Shown here piece by piece: positions 41,730-51,202 of a DNA stretch of 64,000 bases. Below the pieces are notes generated by a model, which did not search any database, had not been told where the DNA came from, and was given only the letters and a program-made list of their open reading frames with translations. Both the position numbers and the translations under genes were made by a program. Origin of the DNA: UMGS1696 sp964623635. Its GTDB lineage: Bacteria; Bacillota; Clostridia; Oscillospirales; CAG-272. Position 1 is the first letter of the stretch. Each line of letters begins with the position of its first letter. Location: contig CAZUUA010000001.1 in the NCBI GenBank assembly GCA_964623635.1, positions 62,001-126,000 on the forward strand, in the 5' to 3' direction.

Positions 41730-44700
41730 ATGAATCATAGATGGATACCCTATATCCTGTGTCCCCTGGTGGCGCTGACAATGCTTTCCGGGTGTACCGA
41801 GGACACAGCAGAGGAGACGGGCTTTCCGGCAACACCCCTTGCCAAAGAGGAGCTCACCTGGATCGAAGACGACATGGCAGAGCTGTACGGCGTGCCCGAT
41901 GGAGTACCGGTGCCCGATGGTGCCATTGGAATCGGAACGGCCGAGGCGCTGTTCGCCATTGGTGTGACCTATCCGCTGGACGGGGACTATGTGCTGACTG
42001 CGGACATCGACCTGACCGGTGTTGGCGATCTGACTCCCATTGGCGGTATGGCGTCAAGTTGCGGCATCGTGGCCGGGGACAACGTATTCTCCGGCACCTT
42101 TGACGGACGGGGACACACCATCCGGGGGCTGACCATGGAGCTGGAAGCCTCTGTCCGTGTCCACGCCGGGCTGTTTGGCAGTCTTGGTGGAAGCGATCCG
42201 GACGACCCCTGCGTGGTGGAAAACCTAATTTTGAAGGACGTACGCATTTCCGGGGAATTTACCGATATCTACACCTTAGGTGCGCTGGCTGGACAGGCCT
42301 CCGGCTGCGTGGAGATCTCGAACATTGCGCTGCTGTCTGGCAGTGTCACCTCGACCTCCGGCAATACGCTGGGTGTCGGTGGATTGGTGGGACAGCTGCG
42401 CACCAACACGGACACCGGTCTCTCCAACGAAAACATCCGTATCACCGATGTGTACTGCGGCCTGCAGGTGGAGTCACCCAGCACCGATGTGACAAGCGCA
42501 CTCATTGGCCGGGTTCGTGCTTCCAACGTGGGAGAGCTGTCCCGGATCCTGGTCACCGGCTCTGCCAAAGGAAGTGACGGCAAGGGACAGGCAATCTGCG
42601 GCGGCGACGGTGTACCCCTTGTGTCGGAGAACATCTGGTATATCAATTCTGCCGGGAACAACTACCTGGGTGTGGGCAGCTCCAAGGCGGTGGCGTCCTT
42701 ACGAGAGCTGCCGGGGAAGGGCTGGTCGTCCGGTGAAGATGGCTATGCTATGCCCGATATGGTGTGGGACAGCGCCGTGTTCTCGCCGGGACTGGATCTG
42801 ATGAGCCTGCGCTTTATGGCAGGAGACAGCCAGGACCACATCGAATACGATTTTTCGCTGCCCACGACCGCCGGCGGACAATCGCTTCTTTGGACAAGCG
42901 ATGACGAGGAGCATCTCCGGATCGAAGGAAATACTGCCGTGGTCACCAAGCCTGCGGTGGGTCATGTGTACGTGCATCTGACCTGTAGGGCGGAAACGGT
43001 GTCCCGAACCTACACCCTGCGTATCGTCAGCGGCGAAGAAGTATCCCTGCGCAAGGACGGCGCCTGGCTGTTGGCAGAGGGCTATCCGGCGGGGACCGAA
43101 TATTGTTGGATCGTGAACGATGCAAACGGCGAAATGCGCGCCTTCCAGTGGAACGGCACCGGACGCTTTCACCTGCAGGAGCTGACCGCCGACGACCATG
43201 TGCTCCTGCGTGTCCATGGCTACGAGGATCAGGTGTACACCTTTTCGGCATTCCCGACGCTCTATATCGAATGCGACACCGGGTACTATAACCAGGTGAA
43301 GGGTATGGCAAAGGAAGCCAAAATGGAGCTTGTGGCAGCCGATGGTAAAACAGTATACAGCGGCGGCACCCAGATCAAGCTCCGAGGCAACTCCTCTGCC
43401 TGGCAGGAAAAGCGTCCCTTCAAGCTGAAGCTGGACAAGAGCACGGATCTGTTCGGCATGGGCAAGAACAAGCATTGGGTGCTGTTGGCCAACTGGTACG
43501 ACCGGACGAACCTGCGCAACGTCATGTCCTACGAAATGTCCGGCAGACTGGGTATGTGGTACTGCGAATCCCAGTGGGTGGAGCTATATTACAACGACGA
43601 ATACTACGGCCTGTACCAGCTTTGCGAAAACATCCGGGTAGACGAGGGTCGGGTGGACATCTTTGACTGGGACGAAGCGGCAGAGAATGTGGCGGCGCTG
43701 TGTGCCAAGGAGCACGGCTTGGATGCGACTGCCACGGAACAACTGACCAGACAGCTCTCCTACGACTTGACCTGGGTCACCAGAGGAACCGACGGACAGT
43801 ACGACCTTACGCCGTACATCGACGAGCTGGAGCTGGACATCACCGGCGGCTACCTGATCGAGAACGACTCCTACAACGATGAGCCGTCCCAGTTCACCAC
43901 GAAAAACGGCGTCATGTACATGGTGACCACACCCAATACCCTGGTGGAAAGCCGGGATATGTTCCGGTATGTGAAAAACTATTTCCAGTCCGTGGAGGAT
44001 GCCATTTTCGCACCGAACCGACGAACCGACGCCGGTGCCCACTACATGGACCTGATGGACATGGATTCCTTTGCGGATTTCTGGTTCGTGAATGAATTTT
44101 TCAAGAATGGGGAGATCCTGTACAAAAGCACCTTCCTGACGCTGGATCACGGCAAAAAGCTGACCTGGGGGCCCGTGTGGGATATGGACTGGGCCGGCGG
44201 GAACCACGTGAACCTGGGGGAGAGTGGACAGAATCCGGCCGGCTGGGTCCATGGCGGCGGCGACAGACAGGTGTGGTCCCGGTCCATGTTCACCGATCCC
44301 TACTGCGTGCTGACCCTGTATGAGCGGTTCGACGATACGGTGACCGATGCCATGGATGCGGCACTGGCGGATCTGGAGACCTATGTGAAAGCCTTGCAGA
44401 CCGCCGCCGACCGGGACAACGCACGCTGGAACTATCCGGACACCTTTACGGAGGAGATCAACCTGTATCGGGATTGGCTCACCGGCCGCCGGGACTGGAT
44501 GACGGCGCAGTTCACCGACCCGGAGACGCTGCTTGCTTCGCTGTATATGTATAGACCTTCCGAGACTATGACCATTGTGGAAGGAACAAGAGAGGGTGAT
44601 ACGCTGACGCTGCAGATATCGCTGACCGATGGTGCGGCAGAGACCGGTGAGGTGTTCGTGAACGGCGTGTCCTGCGGAGTGGTGACCCTTGCGGAGACGA

Positions 44701-44864
44701 TCACCGTGACCGTTCCCGGGGAAGTCTCTGCCCTGACGAACACCTACGATGCCATCGAGATTTTAGGTCTGACTGCGGACGGTGACTACACAGTACGGGT
44801 GCATCGAGGCGGCATCGATGGCTGCGATATCTGGGACAGCGCACACCTATTCTTGGCAAAATAG
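41730..44864 (+). CDS. CotH-kinase-family lipoprotein with GLUG-like repeats
   Basis: The 1044-residue lipoprotein has signal MNHRWIPYILCPLVALTM and lipobox LSGC. The N-terminal half (about 70-330) holds GLUG-type beta-helix repeats (LTPIGGMASS, FDGRGHTIRGLTME, TLGVGGLVGQL). The middle to C-terminal part is a CotH domain: LYIECDTGYYNQVKGMA, TQIKLRGNSSAWQEKRPFKL, WVLLANWYDRTNLRNVM, YGLYQLCENIRVDEGRVD, and TWGPVWDMDWAGGNHV. CotH is an atypical protein kinase of spore coats in Bacillus, and fused CotH proteins are common on cell surfaces of gut Clostridia. Its target here is unknown. ATG 41730 follows AAAAGGAGCA. Confidence 0.85.
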   Translation: MNHRWIPYILCPLVALTMLSGCTEDTAEETGFPATPLAKEELTWIEDDMAELYGVPDGVPVPDGAIGIGTAEALFAIGVTYPLDGDYVLTADIDLTGVGDLTPIGGMASSCGIVAGDNVFSGTFDGRGHTIRGLTMELEASVRVHAGLFGSLGGSDPDDPCVVENLILKDVRISGEFTDIYTLGALAGQASGCVEISNIALLSGSVTSTSGNTLGVGGLVGQLRTNTDTGLSNENIRITDVYCGLQVESPSTDVTSALIGRVRASNVGELSRILVTGSAKGSDGKGQAICGGDGVPLVSENIWYINSAGNNYLGVGSSKAVASLRELPGKGWSSGEDGYAMPDMVWDSAVFSPGLDLMSLRFMAGDSQDHIEYDFSLPTTAGGQSLLWTSDDEEHLRIEGNTAVVTKPAVGHVYVHLTCRAETVSRTYTLRIVSGEEVSLRKDGAWLLAEGYPAGTEYCWIVNDANGEMRAFQWNGTGRFHLQELTADDHVLLRVHGYEDQVYTFSAFPTLYIECDTGYYNQVKGMAKEAKMELVAADGKTVYSGGTQIKLRGNSSAWQEKRPFKLKLDKSTDLFGMGKNKHWVLLANWYDRTNLRNVMSYEMSGRLGMWYCESQWVELYYNDEYYGLYQLCENIRVDEGRVDIFDWDEAAENVAALCAKEHGLDATATEQLTRQLSYDLTWVTRGTDGQYDLTPYIDELELDITGGYLIENDSYNDEPSQFTTKNGVMYMVTTPNTLVESRDMFRYVKNYFQSVEDAIFAPNRRTDAGAHYMDLMDMDSFADFWFVNEFFKNGEILYKSTFLTLDHGKKLTWGPVWDMDWAGGNHVNLGESGQNPAGWVHGGGDRQVWSRSMFTDPYCVLTLYERFDDTVTDAMDAALADLETYVKALQTAADRDNARWNYPDTFTEEINLYRDWLTGRRDWMTAQFTDPETLLASLYMYRPSETMTIVEGTREGDTLTLQISLTDGAAETGEVFVNGVSCGVVTLAETITVTVPGEVSALTNTYDAIEILGLTADGDYTVRVHRGGIDGCDIWDSAHLFLAK

Positions 44865-44974
44865 GGGTGCTTTCGGCGAAAAAAGGCGTGCTTTGGCGGT
44901 TTTGAAAGAGAAGTTTGTGAAGGAATGCCAAAAAGAAATGGCGTGAATGGAGTGAGATTTAGTAGTTGTGATGT

Positions 44975-45003
44975 TTGACACTACGGCGCAGGTGTGCTAT
45001 ACT
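44975..45003 (+). promoter_or_regulatory. promoter of asd
   Basis: TTGACA (44975-44980), 17 nt, TATACT (44998-45003). The roughly 90-nt leader can form GCTGCG/CGCAGC (about 45012 and 45047). No lysine riboswitch is seen. Confidence 0.8.
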
Positions 45004-45101
45004 ATAGAGTAAGCTGCGGTATATCGAGCCATAGATTGCCATGTCGCAGCCGACGGAACGCAGAATATGGCGTTACCAAAAAGAATGAGGAGGTTATGAA
45101 T

Positions 45102-46181
45102 ATGAAAGAAAAATTACGCTGTGGGATCGTAGGGGCTACCGGTATGGTAGGACAGCGATTTATCACACTGCTTGCCGACCACCCGTATTTCCAGATCACA
45201 GCATTGGCTGCCAGCCCCAGAACCGCCGGTCTGTCCTATAGAGAAGCGGTAGAAGGACGGTGGAAGATGACCTGCCCCATTCCGGATGGGATCGGTGACA
45301 TGGTGATCCACAATGCAGCCAACATCGACGAAATGAAGGCACTGTGCGACTTTGTGTTCTGTGCCGTGGATATGAAGAAGGAAGAGATCAAGGCCCTGGA
45401 GGAAGCCTACGCCAAGGCTGAGATCCCGGTGATCTCCAACAACTCTGCCAACCGCTGGACCAGCGACGTGCCCATGGTGATCCCGGAGATCAACGACAGC
45501 CACCTGGACGTGATCGCCAGCCAGAAGGAAAGACTGGGCACCAAGCGTGGTTTCATCGCCGTCAAGCCCAACTGCTCCATCCAGAGCTATGTACCGGCCC
45601 TGACTCCCCTGCGGAAGTATGGGATCAAGCAGGTCGTTGTGACCACGTACCAGGCCATCTCCGGCGCCGGCAAGAACTTTGAGACCTGGCCGGAAATGGT
45701 GGACAACGTGATCCCCTATATCGGCGGTGAAGAAGAAAAGAGCGAAAAGGAACCCCTGAAGATTTGGGGTGAAGTCCGTGGCGGCGTGATCGTATCGGCA
45801 GCCGAGCCGTTGATCACCTGTCAGTGCATTCGGGTACCGGTATCCGACGGGCATACGGCAGCGGTATTTGTAAGTTTCGAGAATACGCCGCCGAAGGAAA
45901 CGATCCTTGCCGACTGGGCATCCTTCCGTGGTGTACCCCAGATGCTGGATCTGCCCCATGCACCCAAGCAGTTCATCACGTATTTTGAAGAAGACAATCG
46001 TCCCCAGGCCAAGCTGGACAGAGACATCTACGGCGGCATGGGCGTAACGGTGGGCAGACTGCGTCCGGATACGCTGTTCGACTACAAGTTCGTCGGCCTG
46101 TCCCACAACACGCTGCGTGGTGCCGCCGGTGGAGCAGTGCTGATCGCCGAGCTGCTGTATCGCAAGGGATACCTGGACTAA
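45102..46181 (+). CDS. asd: aspartate-semialdehyde dehydrogenase
   Basis: The 359-residue enzyme reduces aspartyl phosphate to aspartate semialdehyde for lysine, threonine, methionine and diaminopimelate synthesis. The NADP-binding GATGMVGQRF (11-20) and catalytic C158 in VKPNCSIQSYV are intact. It belongs to the archaeal/fungal-like class of the enzyme. ATG 45102 is 8 nt after GAGGAGG; ATG 45096 would be too close. It is monocistronic, with a terminator 33 bp after the stop. Confidence 0.95.
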   Translation: MKEKLRCGIVGATGMVGQRFITLLADHPYFQITALAASPRTAGLSYREAVEGRWKMTCPIPDGIGDMVIHNAANIDEMKALCDFVFCAVDMKKEEIKALEEAYAKAEIPVISNNSANRWTSDVPMVIPEINDSHLDVIASQKERLGTKRGFIAVKPNCSIQSYVPALTPLRKYGIKQVVVTTYQAISGAGKNFETWPEMVDNVIPYIGGEEEKSEKEPLKIWGEVRGGVIVSAAEPLITCQCIRVPVSDGHTAAVFVSFENTPPKETILADWASFRGVPQMLDLPHAPKQFITYFEEDNRPQAKLDRDIYGGMGVTVGRLRPDTLFDYKFVGLSHNTLRGAAGGAVLIAELLYRKGYLD

Positions 46182-46214
46182 TTTCACCTTCACGCAAAAC
46201 TGGATACGATGCAA

Positions 46215-46253
46215 ACAGGCTTGCAGGGACTTTCCCCGGTGGGCCTGTTTTTT
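46215..46253 (+). terminator. terminator after asd
   Basis: ACAGGC (46215-46220) pairs with GCCTGT (46243-46248), followed by T residues. Confidence 0.75.
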
Positions 46254-46372
46254 GTACTTGCATACGGCTGGTTGAGAAAAACCACACGTGGCGTACGCGC
46301 AATGCGTAATTGCTGTCCGCCGTACGTCAGTACAAACCAAAACGAGGGGAAATGGGAAAACGCCATTGGTGT

Positions 46373-46397
46373 CAGCCCAACGCCAGTGGGAAAAAAG
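46373..46397 (+). repeat. dispersed CAGCCCAACGCC repeat, copy 3
   Basis: CAGCCCAACGCCAGTGGGAA, related to copies at 11991-12060 and 48426-48448. The rest of the 46182-46603 gap holds only the terminator and the suf promoter. Confidence 0.45.
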
Positions 46398-46472
46398 CTC
46401 CACGGTCAGTGCTATTGTACAATATGCCACAAAAAATTTCCACTTGAACCCTGCGAATTTCCATGCATAACC

Positions 46473-46501
46473 TTGTAATTTTCCGTCAAATGCTATATAA
46501 T
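46473..46501 (+). promoter_or_regulatory. promoter of the sufC-sufB pair
   Basis: TTGTAA (46473-46478), 17 nt, TATAAT (46496-46501), about 100 bp before the ATG. The leader can form a GGCCGCCG/CGGCTGCC stem. Confidence 0.7.
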
Positions 46502-46603
46502 ATATAGAATAATACATAGTCACAAGGCCGCCGGGCTTCTGTAAGAATGCAGGATAACGGCTGCCAATATGCGAAAATCGCAATACTGTAAAGGATGTCA
46601 GAC

Positions 46604-47335
46604 ATGCTCCGACTGGAAAATATATCGTTTCATGTACCTGCCGAAGGTGGAAAACGGGACGCCATCTTGGATGACCTTTCCCTCACCATTCCCGACGGCA
46701 AATATATCGTCATCACCGGCCCCAACGGCGGCGGCAAAACGACTCTGGCGAAAGCCATCATGGGTCTGGTCACCCCCGACTGCGGCAAGATCTATCTGGA
46801 TGACACCGATATCACCGACTACTCCGTCACCGAACGTGCCAAGGCCGGCATCTCCTATGGCTTCCAACAGCCCCCACGCTTCAAAGGCCTGACCGTCAAG
46901 GATCTGCTCCACATCGCTGCCGGTCGTAAGCTCAAGACCGCTGAGGCCTGCGATTATCTGACCAAGGTGGGTCTATGTGCCGCCGATTACCTGACCAGAG
47001 AAGTGGATACCTCGCTCTCCGGTGGGGAAGTCAAGCGGATCGAGATCGCCACCATCCTTGCCAAAAATGCACCGGTCATGATCTTTGACGAACCCGAAGC
47101 CGGTATCGACCTGTGGAGCTTCAATCGCCTGACCGGTACCTTCCGGGAGATACACGAAAATTCCGGCGCTACCCTGATCATCATCTCCCACCAGGAGCGG
47201 ATCATCAGCCAGGCCGATGAAGTCCTGCTCATCGCCGACGGCAAGCTCTCCGGCAGAGGAACGCCCGAAGAGATCCTGCCCACCATCGATGGGTTCAGTA
47301 AACGAAACTGTCAGAAAATGGAAGCTCAGGTGTAA
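46604..47335 (+). CDS. sufC: iron-sulfur cluster assembly ATPase SufC
   Basis: The 243-residue ABC-type ATPase has Walker A GPNGGGKTT (39-47), a Q-loop in YGFQQPPRFKGLTVKD, signature LSGGEVKR, Walker B MIFDEPEAGIDLWSF (Suf-type), and the switch His in IISHQERI. It energises cluster assembly on its SufB/D partner, encoded 10 bp downstream. Start 46604 is favoured because AAAGG is about 10 nt upstream; ATG 46595 overlaps that site. Confidence 0.93.
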   Translation: MLRLENISFHVPAEGGKRDAILDDLSLTIPDGKYIVITGPNGGGKTTLAKAIMGLVTPDCGKIYLDDTDITDYSVTERAKAGISYGFQQPPRFKGLTVKDLLHIAAGRKLKTAEACDYLTKVGLCAADYLTREVDTSLSGGEVKRIEIATILAKNAPVMIFDEPEAGIDLWSFNRLTGTFREIHENSGATLIIISHQERIISQADEVLLIADGKLSGRGTPEEILPTIDGFSKRNCQKMEAQV

Positions 47336-47345
47336 GGAGGACGGC

Positions 47346-48269
47346 ATGGAAAATAGCGATATCAGAAAGAATCTGCTGGAAAAGATCGCCGACCTGCATG
47401 AAGTGCCCCAGGGTGCCTACAACATCCGGGAAAATAGCAAGGCCGCCGGTCGCAGAAGCACCAAGAATATCATCATCACCACCAAGAAAAATAAGCCCGG
47501 TATCGATATCCTGATCCTGCCCGGCACCAAAAAGCAGTCCGTACACATCCCCGTGGTGATCACCGAAACGGGTATCAAGGAAATGGTGTACAACGATTTC
47601 TACATCGGGGACGACTGCGATGTCATGATCGTGGCAGGCTGCGGCATCCACAACGAAGGCGACCAAGGCTCTGCCCACGACGGCATCCACGCCTTTGCCA
47701 TTGGTAAGAATTCCAAGGTAAAATATATCGAAAAGCACTACGGCGAAGGCAAGGGCACCGGTGAGCGGATCATGAATCCCACCATGACGGCCCGGCTGGG
47801 CGAAGGCTCTGTGCTGGAGCTGGAATCCGTGCAGATCGGCGGCATCGACTCTACGGTGCGCAAGACCACCATCATTGCAGAAGCCGGTGCTGAGGTGAAC
47901 CTGCAGGAACGGCTCATGACCGATGGCGTCCAGGAAGTGACCAGCGATACCGAAGTGGTGCTGGACGGTCCCGGCGCCAAGGCACGGATCAACTCCCGTT
48001 CGGTAGCCAAAGGAAACTCCAAGCAGGTGTTCTACCCTCGTATGGTAGGGAATGCCGATTGCTTCGGACACGTGCAGTGTGACTCGATCATCATGGACAA
48101 TGCGAAGGTCCGCTCGATCCCGGAGATCGCCGCCAACTCGGTAGACGCACGCCTGGTCCACGAAGCAGCCATCGGCAAGATCGCCGGCGACCAGATCAAC
48201 AAGCTCATGACGCTGGGCCTCACCGCAGAGGAAGCGGAGGAAAAGATCCTCTCGGGGCTGCTCAAGTAA
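47346..48269 (+). CDS. SufB/SufD-family Fe-S assembly scaffold (minimal type)
   Basis: The 307-residue protein is a single short SufB/D beta-helix: HIPVVITETGIKEMVYNDFY, VAGCGIHNEGDQGSAHDGIH, GEGKGTGERIMNPTMT, ARINSRSVAKGNSKQVFYP and the C-terminal VHEAAIGKIAGDQINKLMTL followed by GLTAEEAEEKIL. It lacks the long N-terminal part of classical SufB. No SufD, SufS or SufU gene is present, so this is the two-gene arrangement described as the minimal SMS (SmsCB) system of archaea and some anaerobes. GGAGG precedes the start. Confidence 0.9.
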   Translation: MENSDIRKNLLEKIADLHEVPQGAYNIRENSKAAGRRSTKNIIITTKKNKPGIDILILPGTKKQSVHIPVVITETGIKEMVYNDFYIGDDCDVMIVAGCGIHNEGDQGSAHDGIHAFAIGKNSKVKYIEKHYGEGKGTGERIMNPTMTARLGEGSVLELESVQIGGIDSTVRKTTIIAEAGAEVNLQERLMTDGVQEVTSDTEVVLDGPGAKARINSRSVAKGNSKQVFYPRMVGNADCFGHVQCDSIIMDNAKVRSIPEIAANSVDARLVHEAAIGKIAGDQINKLMTLGLTAEEAEEKILSGLLK

Positions 48270-48313
48270 AAGGGTTTAGGCGCAACACTCGCTTACAGCG
48301 AAGTTGCCCCTTT
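48267..48313 (+). terminator. hairpin after sufB-like gene
   Basis: An AAAAGGG...GGCGCAAC left arm pairs with GTTGCCCCTTT (48303-48313). The T tract is only three long, so efficiency is uncertain. Confidence 0.5.
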
Positions 48314-48425
48314 ATGGGGGATCCTGCCACTCGGCTTTGTACTGGCGTACGGCTTTGTTGACTTTTCGTCTTGCCCAAGACAGAGGCGTTCCTTCCGATA
48401 CCATTCGGAAAACACAACCGGGTGT

Positions 48426-48448
48426 CAGCCCAACACCAGTTGAGAACC
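48426..48448 (+). repeat. dispersed CAGCCCAACGCC repeat, copy 4
   Basis: CAGCCCAACACCAGTTGAGA, preceded by GGTGT as in copy 3. Confidence 0.45.
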
Positions 48449-48498
48449 TAAAAATTTTTCGCAATAAAAAATCCATTCGCAGGAGGATGTAGAAATAT

Positions 48499-49785
48499 AT
48501 GAAAAAGCCGTATTCGGAGTATACGCATGAGGAACTGAAACAAGTTATCGCTGCAGAACAGGCGAAGCTGGACCAGTGGTCCGAAATGGGTCTCACACTG
48601 GATCTGACCCGTGGGAAGCCCAACCAGGCACAGCTGGACCTGTCTACCGATATGCTGGGCGTCATCAGCCAGAGAGGCGACTGCTTCTCGGAGTCTGGTC
48701 TGGACTGCCGAAATTACGGCAATCTGGATGGTCTGCCGGAGACCAAGCGTCTGTTCAGTGAGCTGTACGGCATCCCGGCAAACAACCTGCTGATCCTGGG
48801 CAACTCCTCTCTGAACGTCATGTGCGATACCGTGCTGCGCTGTATGCTGTTCGGTGTGGCCGGCGGTCATGAACCCTGGTGCCGTCAGGGACGGATCAAG
48901 TTCATCTGCCCGGCACCCGGCTACGACAGACATTTTGCCATCTGTCGCACCCTGGGTATCGAAATGATCCCCGTCAAGATGACTCCCACCGGTCCCGATA
49001 TGGATGCTGTCTATGACCTGGCCTGCTCCGATCCCTCTGTCAAGGGTATCTGGTGCGTGCCGAAGTTCTCCAACCCGGACGGCTACACCTACTCCGATGA
49101 GACCGTGGAGAAGTTCGCCATGATGAAGCCGGCTGCTCCCGACTTCCGGATCTTCTGGGACAATGCCTACGCTGTTCATGAGCTGTACGACGAGGACGTA
49201 AAGCTGGCCAATATCTTTGATAGAGCCAGAGAATACGGCAACGAGGACAATATCTTCTACTTCGCCTCCACTTCCAAGATCACCTTCCCCGGCTCCGGTA
49301 TCGCTGTGATGGCTGCCAGCGAAAAGAACCTGGAACAGATCCGTCCCATCTTAGCTACCCAAACCATTGGCTACGATAAGATCAACCAGATGCGCCACGT
49401 GAAGTTCTTTGGCAACGCCGACGGTATCCGGGAACACATGAAGAAGCACGCCGCCATCCTGCGTCCCAAGTTTGAAGCCGTGGAGAACACCTTTGAAGCC
49501 AACCTGGACGGTCTGGAGATTGCTACCTGGACGGAACCCAGAGGCGGTTACTTCATCAGCCTGTACGTGATGGAAGGCTGCGCACGCCGGGTATATCAGC
49601 TGGCTCGCTCCGTAGGCGTGACCCTGACCGCTGTGGGCGCTACCTATCCTTACAGCCGTGACCCCTACGATGCCAACCTGCGTATCGCACCGTCCTTCCC
49701 GGAACCCTCCGAGCTGAAGACCGCCATCGAGATCCTGTGCTCCTGCATCAAGCTGGCCTGCGCCGAAAAGCTACTGGCAAAGTAA
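48499..49785 (+). CDS. type Ic aspartate aminotransferase-family protein
   Basis: The 428-residue PLP enzyme matches the class Ic (PF12897-type) aminotransferases. Markers are LDLTRGKPNQAQLDLS near the N-terminus, NYGNLDGLPETKRLFSELYG, GNSSLNVMCDT, the cofactor-contacting D221-N-A-Y, the Schiff-base lysine K260 in FASTSKITFPGSG, and the C-terminal LRIAPSFPEPSEL. It likely interconverts aspartate and oxaloacetate with glutamate. GGAGG lies 8-10 nt before ATG. Codon use resembles highly expressed genes. Confidence 0.92.
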   Translation: MKKPYSEYTHEELKQVIAAEQAKLDQWSEMGLTLDLTRGKPNQAQLDLSTDMLGVISQRGDCFSESGLDCRNYGNLDGLPETKRLFSELYGIPANNLLILGNSSLNVMCDTVLRCMLFGVAGGHEPWCRQGRIKFICPAPGYDRHFAICRTLGIEMIPVKMTPTGPDMDAVYDLACSDPSVKGIWCVPKFSNPDGYTYSDETVEKFAMMKPAAPDFRIFWDNAYAVHELYDEDVKLANIFDRAREYGNEDNIFYFASTSKITFPGSGIAVMAASEKNLEQIRPILATQTIGYDKINQMRHVKFFGNADGIREHMKKHAAILRPKFEAVENTFEANLDGLEIATWTEPRGGYFISLYVMEGCARRVYQLARSVGVTLTAVGATYPYSRDPYDANLRIAPSFPEPSELKTAIEILCSCIKLACAEKLLAK

Positions 49786-49807
49786 AGCACGTACCCATGA
49801 AAACATA

Positions 49808-49888
49808 AAAAACGGCTTGCCGTGCCCATGTATCTTTCCACTGCAGCATCAGCAGAAAGAACATGGGGAACACGGTAAGCCGTTTTTC
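49808..49888. terminator. long bidirectional hairpin terminator
   Basis: AAAAAACGGCTTGCCGTG then CCCATGT pair with ACATGGG then CACGGTAAGCCGTTTTT, with an inner CTTTC/GAAAG. This about 80-nt structure separates the convergent aminotransferase and RluA genes. Confidence 0.9.
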
Positions 49889-49894
49889 GATTTT

Positions 49895-50560
49895 TTACCA
49901 CGAAAAGTCCGGGACATCCCTTAATGTAGGAAACAGCGCATTTGCATCCAGTGTGAAGTCCAGCGGCGTGCCGTCCGGATGTGCAAACGCCAGATGCGCC
50001 GACCACAGGGCTGTGTCCTTCGTATGGCACTTGGCACCGTATTTGCGGTCTCCCACCAACGGATGCTTTCGGGAAGCAAACTGCACCCGGATCTGGTGGG
50101 TACGACCGGTATCCAGCCGGATACGGCACAGGGAAATTTTGTCCACCTCCGGATAGGGTGACGCCAATACGGCAAGCACCGTGCTGTGCAGTCGAGCCTC
50201 TTTGGCACCGGGACGCTTCCCTACCACAAAGGATTGGTTTCGGCCTCGGTCAAAATAGAGCTGATCCACCATGGCTTCTGAGACTGTCTCGCCTTCGCAC
50301 AGCGCCAGATATTCCTTGGTGAACCGACCTGCCTGGATCTGGGCGGACAGGTACGCAGCCGTCTCCTTCGTCAGGGCAAATACCATCAGTCCACCGGTGG
50401 TTCTGTCCAGCCGATGCACCACGTACACGCTGTCCTGTGGGATCCCAAGCTCTATGGCGATCCGATCCGGCAGACCGTCACCGCCAGGTGTGTGCTCCGA
50501 CAAAAGTCCCGGCTCCTTGCTGCAGACCACCAGATGCTTGTCCTTATAGATAAAGTTCAT
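49895..50560 (-). CDS. RluA-family pseudouridine synthase
   Basis: The 221-residue enzyme has the catalytic motif H49-R-L-D52 in VVHRLDRTTGGLMVFA, then KEYLALCEG and RLDTGRTHQIRVQFA with GDRKYGAK. It isomerises uridine in rRNA or tRNA; the target site cannot be told. It has no S4 domain. It lies 7 bp downstream of a small membrane-protein gene in one transcription unit. Confidence 0.93.
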   Translation of the reverse strand: MNFIYKDKHLVVCSKEPGLLSEHTPGGDGLPDRIAIELGIPQDSVYVVHRLDRTTGGLMVFALTKETAAYLSAQIQAGRFTKEYLALCEGETVSEAMVDQLYFDRGRNQSFVVGKRPGAKEARLHSTVLAVLASPYPEVDKISLCRIRLDTGRTHQIRVQFASRKHPLVGDRKYGAKCHTKDTALWSAHLAFAHPDGTPLDFTLDANALFPTLRDVPDFSW

Positions 50561-50567
50561 ATGTGTT

Positions 50568-50753
50568 TCACCGTTTGCTGGTGTGATGGAGGGCGTAGAC
50601 CAAAAAGGCTACGATGCAGACAACGGCTACCCAGCCCATAGCCGTCACAAAATGAATATAGGAGGTCACAGGTGTGCCGGAAACCGGTGTACCCAGCAGC
50701 AGACAGACCCAACCCAACAGAAGCACAAGGACCCATGGTACCCCATTTCGCAT
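50568..50753 (-). CDS. small two-helix membrane protein (61 aa)
   Basis: The 61-residue protein has two hydrophobic helices (about 7-24 and 37-56) joined by a short polar loop. It starts behind AGGAGGTGTTCGT, a strong ribosome binding site, and is 7 bp upstream of the RluA gene. I know no family for it. Similar small membrane proteins are usually of unknown function. Confidence 0.65.
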   Translation of the reverse strand: MRNGVPWVLVLLLGWVCLLLGTPVSGTPVTSYIHFVTAMGWVAVVCIVAFLVYALHHTSKR

Positions 50754-50838
50754 ACGAACACCTCCTCGAATCTTTTCGCAAATATTGTCAAATTGTGTGT
50801 AACGTTCGATCGATATATGAAATTTCTGTTACGTCTAT

Positions 50839-50867
50839 AGTATACAAGATTTTCATGTGTTTGTCAA
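50839..50867 (-). promoter_or_regulatory. promoter of the small protein / RluA unit
   Basis: Minus strand: TTGACA (50867-50862), 17 nt, TATACT (50844-50839), about 85 bp before the start. The rest of the 50754-51202 gap shows no gene. Confidence 0.8.
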
Positions 50868-51108
50868 GAGGGTGCGGCGAATATTTTTTATTTCCGGCTG
50901 CAGACAGCGGCAGATCATCCCCAAACGAAATGCTCCGTGCGGTATTAGGAACCATTGCTGCCTTCCGATAGGGGTTCTGCTCGCAAGAAACAGTTGCCTT
51001 TCGAAATCAAATAGACCACCATATGTGCTAAATACGGCGGAAAACGACAAAAAATGACGAATGAATCGGCAAAGGTGAAAAAATTTTTAGGAAATTTTCA
51101 GAATCCAC

Positions 51109-51137
51109 TTGATTATTGCTTTTCGTTATATTATAAT
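51109..51137 (+). promoter_or_regulatory. promoter of the isomerase gene
   Basis: TTGATT (51109-51114), 17 nt, TATAAT (51132-51137), 65 bp before the ATG. Confidence 0.75.
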
Positions 51138-51202
51138 GGAAACAGGCAAGACAAAACGTGAAATCTGTGTAAAACAGAAAATCCGAAAGGAGACAATCCC
51201 AT

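Noticed and set aside
45010..45095. Lysine riboswitch before asd
   Set aside because: The leader is too short and has no L-box-like conserved core; only a simple hairpin is visible.
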